Both the position numbers and the translations under genes were made by a program. 64,000 bases of DNA. Source: JAOUEA01 sp040882605 (GTDB taxonomy: Bacteria > Actinomycetota > UBA4738 > HRBIN12). Shown in pieces: positions 56,810 to 64,000 of the stretch (position 1 is the first letter of the stretch; each line of letters opens with the position of its first letter). Where the stretch lies: positions 83,937 to 147,936 of the forward strand of contig JBBEAY010000023.1 of the NCBI GenBank assembly GCA_040882605.1. Direction: 5' to 3'. Under the pieces are notes generated by a model. It was given only the letters and a program-made list of their open reading frames with translations. It ran no database searches and was not told the DNA's origin.

Positions 56810-58629
56810 CCCCGGTCGTCGTCGAGCTGGGTATTGCCGAGCCAGCTCTCGAACAACCCGGCGTACACGCCGCCGAGCGCCACGAGCTCGGCGTGCGCAC
56901 CCCGTTCCACGATCTCGCCGTGGTCGAAGACGAACACGTGATCGGCGTGCTCGGCGGTGCTGAGACGGTGTGCGATCGTCACGGTCGTGCGTCCGGCCGA
57001 CAGGCGCCGCAGCGCCTCGGTGATGCGCGCCTCGGTCGCCGGGTCTACCGCGCTCGTGGCCTCGTCGAGGATCAGCAAGCCCGGGTCGGCGATCTGGGCG
57101 CGAACCAGCGCGATGAGCTGGCGCTCGCCGACAGAGAGTTGCTCGCCGCGCTCGCCGGCGCGCGTGTCCAACCCGTCCTGCAGCGCCCGCACCCACTCGC
57201 CGAGCCCGAGCTCCTCGAAGGCCGTCTCGACCTCGCGGTCGGTCGCCCCTTCGCGGCCGACCTTCACGTTCTCGCGCACGGTCCAGTCGAACAGGAAGCC
57301 GTCCTGGGGCACCATGCGGATCGCGACCCGTCGCGACGCCGGGTCGACCTCGCGCAGGTCGACGCCGCCGACCGCGATCGCACCCTCGGCCGGGTCGGCC
57401 AGGCGCGTCAGCAGCTTCGCGAACGTGGTCTTGCCGCTTCCTGTCTCGCCGACGATCGCCACGTGCGCGCCGGCCGCGATCTCGACCTCGATGTCGCGAA
57501 GCACGGCGGGGCCCTCCCGGTATCCGAAGGTCAGATCGTTCACCGCCACGTCGAGCGCGCCGTGCGTGGGCAGGCGAACACCGTCGGCCGGTTCCGTGAT
57601 CTCGACCGGAAGGTCGAGCACCGCGAGGATCTTCCGCCACCCAGCGATCGCCGTTTGCGTCTCGGAGTAGATCTCGGGAAGGTCCTCGAACACGCTCAGG
57701 AACACATCGCCGAGGAATAGGAACGCCGTGACCGTGCCGAAGGTGAGCCCCCACTCGGGGCCGAAGATCGCGCCGACCGCGATGACGACCGACAGGGTGA
57801 GCGCATAGAACACGCTCGACATCGGCCACAGTGTCGCCGCTCGCAGGTGCGCCAGGACCTCGGCGTCGTAGCGACGCGTGATCGCACCGGTCACCCGGGC
57901 GTGTGTCGAGTCGTCGATCCCGTAGGCGCGCACGACCGCAGCGCCCATGACGCTCTCGCTCACCTCGCTGAGCATCTCGCCGACACGGGTGCGCGCGGCG
58001 TCGAACGCCGCCGACAGCCGCGCCTGCATCGAGCCCATGATCACGACGAGCGGCACCATGAGCAGCACGACGACGATCGAGAGCTGCCAGCTGTAGGTGA
58101 GCATCAATGCAAGGGCGCCGATGGCCTGCGCGAACGAGATCAGCCACGCGATGCCGCCCCATTCCGTGAACTGCTGCAGGGAATCGGCATCGGCGGTCAC
58201 GCGGGCCACGAACACGCCGCGCTTCTCCTCGCTTTGCTCGGCGATCGACAGCCGGTGGATATGCGCGAACGTTCGCACGCGCAGGTTCATGAGGGCTTCC
58301 TCCGAGGCGCGAACGAGCCGGCGACCGGCCGAGCGAGCCGCGAGGAACGCCACGATCACCAGCACGAAGGCCAGCGCGCAGATGCCGAACACGAATCGAG
58401 GCTTGAACTCGGGCGTGAAGCCGTGGTCGAACACCTGCTGCACCAGCACGGGCGTGACGAGTGAGACCACCGTGATGCCGAGCGAGACGATCAGCGTGAA
58501 TCCGAGCCCCTTGCGAAGCTCGGGACTCTCCCGCACGCCTCGACGCAGCACCGCGAACGAGCCCTTCAGCTCCTCGGGCACGGGCAGCTCGCCGTCATCG
58601 CCGCGCAGGCGAGTGAGTTCCGCGCTCAT
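56806..58629 (-). CDS. ABC exporter half-transporter (catalytically complete site)
   Basis: 607 residues: an N-terminal six-helix ABC exporter domain (about 40-330) then an ATPase with Walker A GETGSGKTT, signature LSVGERQLI, Walker B LLILDEATSAVD with catalytic Glu, and the H-loop AHRLSTAEH. The partner gene directly upstream overlaps it by four bases (ATGA). Together they form a heterodimeric exporter in which one nucleotide site is weak. The substrate (drug, lipid or peptide) is unknown. Confidence 0.92.
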   Translation of the reverse strand: MSAELTRLRGDDGELPVPEELKGSFAVLRRGVRESPELRKGLGFTLIVSLGITVVSLVTPVLVQQVFDHGFTPEFKPRFVFGICALAFVLVIVAFLAARSAGRRLVRASEEALMNLRVRTFAHIHRLSIAEQSEEKRGVFVARVTADADSLQQFTEWGGIAWLISFAQAIGALALMLTYSWQLSIVVVLLMVPLVVIMGSMQARLSAAFDAARTRVGEMLSEVSESVMGAAVVRAYGIDDSTHARVTGAITRRYDAEVLAHLRAATLWPMSSVFYALTLSVVIAVGAIFGPEWGLTFGTVTAFLFLGDVFLSVFEDLPEIYSETQTAIAGWRKILAVLDLPVEITEPADGVRLPTHGALDVAVNDLTFGYREGPAVLRDIEVEIAAGAHVAIVGETGSGKTTFAKLLTRLADPAEGAIAVGGVDLREVDPASRRVAIRMVPQDGFLFDWTVRENVKVGREGATDREVETAFEELGLGEWVRALQDGLDTRAGERGEQLSVGERQLIALVRAQIADPGLLILDEATSAVDPATEARITEALRRLSAGRTTVTIAHRLSTAEHADHVFVFDHGEIVERGAHAELVALGGVYAGLFESWLGNTQLDDDRG

Positions 58630-60407
58630 CGCTCACCTCGTTCGTAGGCCTTGATGATCGATCCGTACCCGGGCTGGGTCGCGAGCAGCTCGTCGTGCGA
58701 TCCGGTCGCCTCGACCCGCCCGCGTCGCAGGAAGATCACCCGATCGGCGAGCCGGATCGTCGACAGGCGGTAGGCCACGACCACGAGCGTGGTCGAGAGC
58801 TCGCGTCGCAGCGCGCCCAGGATCTCTGCCTCGATCGACGGGTCGACCGCGCTCGTCGCGTCGTCGAGGATCAGCAGGCGGGGCTTGCGGACCAGCGCCC
58901 GTGCGAGCGCTACGCGCTGGCGCTCGCCACCCGAGAGTGTGAGTCCCCGCTCGCCGACCACGGTGTCGTAGCCCCGCGGCAGCGCCCTGATGAATCGGTC
59001 GCACGAGGCGATCTCCGCGGCGTGCACGACCTCGTCGTCGGTCGCGCCCGAGCCGAGCGCGATGTTCGAGCGCACGCTCTCCGCGAACAAGAAGCTCTCC
59101 TGGAACACGACCGCGACCGACCCGCGAAGCGACGCCACGTCGACCTCGCGCAGGTCGACGCCGCCGATCTCCACGTGGCCCTCGTCGGGGTCGACGAGTC
59201 GCACCATGAGCTGGGTGAGCGTGCTCTTGCCCACGCCGGTCGGGCCGACGATCGCGACCGACTCGCCGGGCGAAACCTCGAAGGTCACTCCCTCGAGCAC
59301 CGGGGACCGCTGTTCGTACAACAGGTGCAGCTCGTGCACGTGCAGCCCGAGCGGGCCGTCGGGGAGCGGGGTGCCCTGGCGCGGCGGCGTCACGGTGACC
59401 GGCTCGGCGAAGACTTCCTCGAGCCGGTCGTAGCCGACGACAGCTCGCGGCAGCTCGGCAAGGATCCATCCGATGAACCGCATCGGCCACGACAGCAGCT
59501 GGAACAGGGCCACGAACCCGATGAGGTCGCCGAGCGTGATCGCGCCGCTCGACACGCGCCACGATCCCACCGCGAGCAGCAGCGCGATCGCCATCGTCGG
59601 CAGCGCGTCGAGCGCCGCCTCGAACGACGCCCGAACAGTGCCGGCGCGCACGCGCTCGTCCCGCAGCGCGCTCGCCTTCTCGAGCAAGCGCTGGGTCTCG
59701 GCATACTCACGACCCAGGGTCTTCACGACCAGGGCGCCGTCGATCGATTCATGCGCGACCGCACTGACGTCGCCGATGCGCTCTTGCGCGAGGCGCGAGG
59801 GTTCCTCGATGCGCCTGGCGAAGATCCGGTTCATGATCGCGAGCGACGGGAACACGACGAGGCCCACGATCGCGAGCACCGGGTCGGTCACGAGCAGTGT
59901 GACCAGGGCGAGCAGCGCCAGCACGATCACGCCCATCGCGAACGGCACCGGCCAGAACACGTCGACCGCGGCCTTCACGTCGGCCTCCATGTGGGCAAGC
60001 AGCTCGCCGGTCGGGGTCTCGCGGTGAAAGCGCAACGACAGCTCGCGGTAGCGCTCGGCCACCCGGGTGCGCAGCGTCGCCATCACACGCTCACCCGCCA
60101 CGCCCGAGTAGTAGCGGCGCAGCATGATGCCCAGCGCCCGTCCGACACCGCCCAGCATCAGGGCGCCGACGGCGAGCCACACGTCGCGCGATTCGACCTC
60201 ACCCTCGAACGCGGGCCGCAAGACGTCGTCGGTGGCGCGTCCGAGCGCTTGGGTCAGCCAGAGCGAGGCGAACGCGAACAGCACGGCGCCGGCCACCGAG
60301 GCCGCGAACGGCTTCGGGTGCATGCGCACGTACGACACGACCAGTCGCATGCCACGCCGGAAGATCGCACGGTCGACCGTGGGCGTCGTTGTCGTCGTCG
60401 CTTGCAT
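58626..60407 (-). CDS. ABC exporter half-transporter (degenerate catalytic site)
   Basis: 593 residues from ATG 60407, with GAAAGG upstream. A transmembrane domain is followed by an ATPase with Walker A GPTGVGKST and signature LSGGERQRVALARA. Walker B reads LLILDDATSAVD: the catalytic Glu is replaced by Asp, as in the degenerate site of heterodimeric exporters such as TM287/288, and the switch region reads VAYRLSTIR, with Tyr-Arg where AHR is usual. This supports obligate pairing with the downstream 607-residue protein. Confidence 0.92.
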   Translation of the reverse strand: MQATTTTTPTVDRAIFRRGMRLVVSYVRMHPKPFAASVAGAVLFAFASLWLTQALGRATDDVLRPAFEGEVESRDVWLAVGALMLGGVGRALGIMLRRYYSGVAGERVMATLRTRVAERYRELSLRFHRETPTGELLAHMEADVKAAVDVFWPVPFAMGVIVLALLALVTLLVTDPVLAIVGLVVFPSLAIMNRIFARRIEEPSRLAQERIGDVSAVAHESIDGALVVKTLGREYAETQRLLEKASALRDERVRAGTVRASFEAALDALPTMAIALLLAVGSWRVSSGAITLGDLIGFVALFQLLSWPMRFIGWILAELPRAVVGYDRLEEVFAEPVTVTPPRQGTPLPDGPLGLHVHELHLLYEQRSPVLEGVTFEVSPGESVAIVGPTGVGKSTLTQLMVRLVDPDEGHVEIGGVDLREVDVASLRGSVAVVFQESFLFAESVRSNIALGSGATDDEVVHAAEIASCDRFIRALPRGYDTVVGERGLTLSGGERQRVALARALVRKPRLLILDDATSAVDPSIEAEILGALRRELSTTLVVVAYRLSTIRLADRVIFLRRGRVEATGSHDELLATQPGYGSIIKAYERGER

Positions 60408-60860
60408 GGAAGTGCCTTTCGAGGAACGCGGCTGGATGCGTGCTGCATGCCTCCGGCCTTGCATGGTACGAAGTCGGAATCTCGACGCGGCGCGAGAGCC
60501 CGTTTCATCTGTCGCGCACGGGAAGCACGCGCACGAGAGTCGATCGGTGGAGCGGTTCCCGCAGCGAGAGCCGCGGCCTCAGATCCCTTGCGGGAAGAGG
60601 GTCAGGTCACCGGACCTGTCACCACCGCGGCCGAGGGGAGGGAAGCGCCACTGGAGCCACCGGTATCGCCGACTATCGCCAGCGATCCGAAAAGTGCCTT
60701 CTCATTCATCGCAGAGCCTCCCTCAGATGGTGCCGTGAAGGAACCATCGTCGCACCGGTCGGGACTGGTCGCAACCCCACCATGTCGATGGTGGTGGGTC
60801 ACCCACAAGGAAGCGATCAGGGAGGGGTGGCAGCAGGCTCATGAATACAATCTGAGCACC
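60408..60860. other. Intergenic region upstream of the ABC exporter
   Basis: About 450 bases. One candidate small gene on the minus strand (60602-60709) is listed separately. An imperfect inverted repeat, GATGGTGCC-GTGAA-GGAACCATC (near 60728-60750), lies upstream of it. Nothing else convincing was seen. The promoter of the ABC exporter operon is probably near 60420-60500. Confidence 0.35.
60602..60709 (-). CDS. Candidate 35-residue peptide
   Basis: GAGGGAGG lies about seven bases before an ATG at 60709. The peptide starts MNEKALFGSLAIVGDTGG and ends AAVVTGPVT; it is Gly/Ser/Ala-rich and lacks a membrane helix. It lies upstream of an ABC exporter pair in the same direction, the layout of some exported peptides, but no modification enzyme is encoded nearby. 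Evidence is only the ribosome binding site and position. Confidence 0.25.
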   Translation of the reverse strand: MNEKALFGSLAIVGDTGGSSGASLPSAAVVTGPVT

Positions 60861-61591
60861 ATGCTCGACGACCGCACCAGACACGGAAAGACGGCTGGTG
60901 AACTCATCCGTGAGTTGGAGGCCGACCCGAAGTGGCGAGCCTCAATGGCCGAACGCGATCGGGCGAGGTCGCTCCAGGTGCAGGCGAACCTCGCCGACTT
61001 GCGCCGCTGCATGCCGAGCTCCGCCGGTACGGCATCGACGTGGCAGCCCTCGTCATGTTTCAGGCTTCCCCGGCCTACGAGGAGGTAATCCCGATCTTGA
61101 TGAAGTGGCTTCCGAGGGTCTCGCGCCCCGATTGCAAGGCGGCGATCGCTCGAGCTCTGACATCGCCGAAAGCGCGGCCGCAGGCAGCCTCCGTGCTGCT
61201 CGATGAGTACCGGCGCACGAATGACATCGGCCCCAACAGCGTTCGATGGGTGATGGGCAATGCGCTGGAGACGGTGGCCGACGATTCTGTGTTCGATCGC
61301 GTCGAGGCGATCCTGCGGAATCCGACCTACGGTGAAGACAGGGACATGTTGGTTCGGTCATTGATCCGCGGGCGGAAGAACCCTCGAGCGGTGCCCCTCC
61401 TGAGGGATCTGCTCGATGACCCAGACATCGGCGGAATGGCCGCTTACGTCTTGGTGCGGAGAGGCGTCATGGACATCGACGAGCAGGTCGACCGGCTCGC
61501 CAAGGATCCCAATGAGTTCGTTTCATATTGGGCAGGGAGGGCGCGCGAACTCGTAGTCAAGCGCCGGGCGAAGGCGAGTGGTGTCGAATGA
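60861..61591 (+). pseudogene. HEAT-repeat-like protein with one frameshift
   Basis: The frame from ATG 60861 reads LDDRTRHGKTAGELIRELEADPKWRASMAERD, the usual N-terminus of a family of actinobacterial HEAT-like proteins. Near 61005 the homology moves to another frame and continues PLHAELRRYGIDVAALVMF, then paired helices to 61591 (EEVIPILMKWLPR, CKAAIARALTSP, AVPLLRDLLDDP). Restoring one C in GCGCCGCTG would rejoin the frames. Either a recent mutation or a sequencing error. Such proteins often act as adaptors. Confidence 0.65.
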
Positions 61592-61661
61592 GGGCCCCGA
61601 TCAAGTAGACGGATGTAGCTGGAGGTTGCGGCCGCGACGCCCCCCGGCCATGATGCGCCCC

Positions 61662-63404
61662 ATGACCGACCACCGCTCGTGGTTCGACTCCTACCCGCCG
61701 GACGTGCCGCACTCGCTCGAGCCGTACCCGAAGGAGTCGGTGTTCGCGTTGCTGCGGAACGCCGCGGCGGGGTTCCCTGACAAGCCGGCGCTCGCGTTCT
61801 TCGGGGCGCACATGACCTACGCGACGCTGCTCGGCGAGGTCGAGCGGTTCTCGGCGGTGCTCGCCGGCCTTGGGGTGCGCCGGGGCGACCGTGTGGGCAT
61901 GATCCTGCCGAACTGCCCGGAGTATGTGATCGCGTTCTTCGCGTGCCAGCGCCTCGGTGCCGTAGCCGTCGGCAACAATCCGCTCTACACCGAGCGGGAG
62001 CTCCAGCACCAGATCACCGACTCGGGCGCCAAGGTCATGATCGTGCTCGACCAGATCTACCACCGGTTCGGCGACGTTCGCGACGCGTCCGGCGTGCAGG
62101 AGGTCATCGCGGTCAAGCTGAACCACTACATGCCGGCGCCGATCAAGTGGTTGGCGCCGCTGAAGTTCAAGGGCGACGCTCGCAAGCAGGGCACGCCGCT
62201 TCCGTTCGTGCCGGCGGGTCACCGCGTGCGCTGGTGGGCCGACATGATGAAGCAGGGCGGCCCCGTACCGCCCGAAGCCACGATCGCCGACCCGGCCACC
62301 GAGGTCGCCGCGCTCGTTTACACCGGCGGCACGACCGGTCTATCGAAGGGCGCGATGCTCTCGCACTCGAACCTGGTCGCGAACGCGCGCCAGGCCTCGG
62401 CGTGGCTGAACGTCGTGCGCCAAGGCGAAGACGGCATCGTGGCGGCACTGCCCTTCTTCCACTCGTTCGGCACGCTCGTGATGGACTTCGCGATCACGAA
62501 GGCAGCGAAGCTGATCCTGCTTCCGCGATTCGAGATCGACATGGCGCTGAAGGCGATGTCGAAGGAGAAGCCGTCGTTGTTCCCAGGCGTGCCGCGCATG
62601 TACATCGCGCTGAACCAGGACCCACGCACCGCCAAGCACGACCTCGCGTCACTGAAGGCGTGCATCTCGGGGGCGGCGCCGCTTCCCATGGCAGTGGCGA
62701 AACGGTTCGAGCAGATCACCGGAGGCGCGAGGGTCGTCGAGGGCTACGGGCTCACGGAGTGCTCGCCCGTGACGCACGCGAACCCGCTCGTCGGCGAACG
62801 CAAGGAAGGCTCGATCGGCATGCCGCTTCCCGACACCGACGTGAAGCTCGTCGACCTCGACGAGCCCGACCGTGAGGTTTCCCAGGGCGAGCGCGGGGAG
62901 ATGTGCATCAAGGGTCCGCAGGTGATGCTCGGCTACTGGAACCGCCCCGACGAGAGTGGGCTCATGATCCGCGACGGTTGGCTGCATACCGGCGACGTCG
63001 CGATCATCGACGAGCAGGGGTACTTCTCCATCGTCGACCGCATCAAGGACATGATCTTGGTGTCGGGCTTCAACGTGTACCCGACCGAGGTCGAGGCGGT
63101 GCTGTACGGGCATCCGAAGATCCTCAAGTGCGCCGTGGTGGGCCTGCCCGACGAGACGACCGGCGAGCGAGTGAAGGCCTTCATCGTGCTGAAGCCCGGC
63201 GAGACCGCGACCGCCGAGGAGATCGTCGCGTGGTGCCGCTCTCCGGACCAGGGGTTGACCGGCTACCGCGTGCCGAAGGACATCGAGTTCCGCGATGAGC
63301 TGCCGGAGACGCTTATCGGCAAGGTGCTGCGCCGCGTGCTGCAAGAAGAGGAGCGCGCTCAGAGGGAAGCCGCCGGGGGCGCGGCGGGCGCTTCAACTTC
63401 GTGA
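61662..63404 (+). CDS. Long-chain acyl-CoA synthetase (FadD-like AMP ligase)
   Basis: 580 residues from ATG 61662; ATG 61650 is an alternative. AMP-binding motifs are complete: YTGGTTGLSKGAMLSH (from Tyr220), GYGLTECSPVTHANP, GWLHTGDVAIIDEQGYFSIVDRIKDMILVSGFNVYPTEVE, and the catalytic lysine region LIGKVLRRVL. It activates fatty acids to acyl-CoA by way of acyl-AMP in the cytoplasm. The exact chain length is unknown. The stop overlaps the GTG of a broken acetyltransferase gene. Confidence 0.94.
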   Translation: MTDHRSWFDSYPPDVPHSLEPYPKESVFALLRNAAAGFPDKPALAFFGAHMTYATLLGEVERFSAVLAGLGVRRGDRVGMILPNCPEYVIAFFACQRLGAVAVGNNPLYTERELQHQITDSGAKVMIVLDQIYHRFGDVRDASGVQEVIAVKLNHYMPAPIKWLAPLKFKGDARKQGTPLPFVPAGHRVRWWADMMKQGGPVPPEATIADPATEVAALVYTGGTTGLSKGAMLSHSNLVANARQASAWLNVVRQGEDGIVAALPFFHSFGTLVMDFAITKAAKLILLPRFEIDMALKAMSKEKPSLFPGVPRMYIALNQDPRTAKHDLASLKACISGAAPLPMAVAKRFEQITGGARVVEGYGLTECSPVTHANPLVGERKEGSIGMPLPDTDVKLVDLDEPDREVSQGERGEMCIKGPQVMLGYWNRPDESGLMIRDGWLHTGDVAIIDEQGYFSIVDRIKDMILVSGFNVYPTEVEAVLYGHPKILKCAVVGLPDETTGERVKAFIVLKPGETATAEEIVAWCRSPDQGLTGYRVPKDIEFRDELPETLIGKVLRRVLQEEERAQREAAGGAAGASTS

Positions 63405-63797
63405 TCCTAGTTGTGGCCAGGCCCGAGGGTTTCGAGGGCTGCGGCATCTTCGTGGGCGGTGAGCTCGCGGGCGGCGTGGGCCTCGGGTGGGACCCGTATC
63501 GCATCGCCGGCGAGATCGGCTACTGGACACGCGCGGCGTTCGAAGGACGCGGCCTGATCACTCGGTCGGTTCGGGAGCTCACGCGGCCTGGCCTTCGAGC
63601 ACATCGGCCTGAACCGGGTGGTGATCCGGGCGGGCGTCGAGAACGTGCGCAGCCGGGCCGTGCCCGAGCGCCTCGGCTACACGCAGGAATGCCTCGAACG
63701 AGGAAGCGGCCGCGGTCTCGGTGGTTACTACGACATCGTGGTGTGCGCGATGCTCGCCGACGAGTGGAAGGCCCGCCGAGCGGGCGATGGTGTCTAG
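63401..63797 (+). pseudogene. GNAT acetyltransferase fragment with frameshift
   Basis: A GTG overlapping the ligase stop opens a frame with GELAGGVGLGWD, then AGEIGYWTRAAFEGRGLITRSVRELT, which is the acetyl-CoA loop region of RimL-like GNATs. Just after it (about 63588) the homology moves frame: AFEHIGLNRVVIRAGVENVRSRAVPERLGY, ending at TAG 63795-63797. The normal N-terminal 50-60 residues are also absent. The gene is therefore truncated and frameshifted, unless the frameshift is an assembly error. Confidence 0.65.
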
Positions 63798-63862
63798 TCC
63801 GAGCCCGGATACGTGGCCGGCGCCGCAGCGCTGTTGGGGCTTCGACCGGCGTGACTTGGCAA

Positions 63863-63903
63863 GGACCTCCCTAGTTCCACCTGCATCGAAAAGACGGAGG
63901 TCC
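63863..63903. repeat. Inverted repeat near the window end
   Basis: GGACCTCC (63863-63870) and GGAGGTCC (63896-63903) form a stem with a 25-base loop. It may be a terminator for genes entering from either side, or a chance repeat. The remaining sequence to 64000 shows no gene I can support. Confidence 0.35.
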
Positions 63904-64000
63904 CTGCCTATTCGCCGCGAGAACCGGACGGCACACGCGAACCGAGCGCTAATGGGACTCGCCCGGCAGCCATGGGGCATGCTGGGTCCGAGCCGCCGGC

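Noticed and set aside
58695..61088. A 797-codon plus-strand frame
   Set aside because: Most of it is antisense to an ABC exporter gene. Only its last 76 codons (from 60861) look real, as the start of the HEAT-like gene.
1..64000. CRISPR arrays, insertion sequences, prophage or integrase genes
   Set aside because: No regularly spaced repeats, transposase or integrase motifs were found. The few direct repeats are short tandem duplications.

Overview
The window is GC-rich DNA with short intergenic gaps, from the chromosome of an actinobacterium, probably an uncultivated or deep-branching lineage. The evidence is a CrgA-type division protein, DUF1918 and other small actinobacterial families, a DevS/DevR-type two-component pair, and several genes whose start codon lies 6-9 bases after a TANNNT -10 element, as in leaderless actinobacterial transcripts. 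No rRNA, insertion sequence, phage gene or CRISPR array was seen. One tRNA-Ala(TGC) is present. The genus cannot be named from this.

Layout. 0.3-3.8 kb: a tightly overlapping operon of methylamine-utilisation-like redox and membrane proteins (MauD-like thioredoxin, Cys-rich Tat substrate, MauE fusion) headed by a tandem-repeat protein. 4-9.2 kb: a serine beta-lactamase-family hydrolase, a nucleotidyltransferase with a small partner, an NnrS-like membrane protein and small proteins. 9.2-29.8 kb: a stress and hypoxia island with a SulP transporter, two P-type ATPases, a cyclic-diphosphoglycerate-synthetase-like GTPase, a phosphoribosyltransferase-hydrolase fusion, a universal stress protein, DUF1918, two histidine kinases, a DevR-like regulator, a multicopper oxidase with its own blue-copper domain, and a DoxX-like protein. 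The island also holds several broken genes (DUF4386 remnant, CBS-BON gene, amino-acid permease).

29.9-38 kb: a second NnrS-like protein, then on the minus strand a nitrous oxide reductase locus (nosZ, cupredoxin, membrane protein, nosD, nosF, nosY) ending in an Rrf2-type iron-sulfur regulator. 38-48.5 kb: nitronate monooxygenase, class III nucleotide cyclase, tRNA-Ala, two cell-wall peptidases, two tandem PQQ-type sugar dehydrogenases and an orphan molybdenum hydroxylase large subunit. 48.5-64 kb: S9 peptidase, broken NmrA-like gene, glutamate dehydrogenase, CrgA, penicillin-acylase-family hydrolase, a lower-GC gene pair, a heterodimeric ABC exporter, a frameshifted HEAT-like gene, an acyl-CoA synthetase and a frameshifted acetyltransferase.

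Main inference. DNA matching the mycobacterial DosR/DevR core (GGGAC-N4-GNCCC) lies about 75-125 bases before the start codons of nosZ, the multicopper oxidase, the GTPase gene and a two-TM membrane protein gene, mostly as pairs. Half-sites at the same distance precede other stress genes. The encoded DevR-like regulator keeps the DosR recognition-helix residues. The window may therefore show a DosR-type dormancy regulon that has taken in nitrous oxide respiration. Sites were found by eye and the proposal is an inference.
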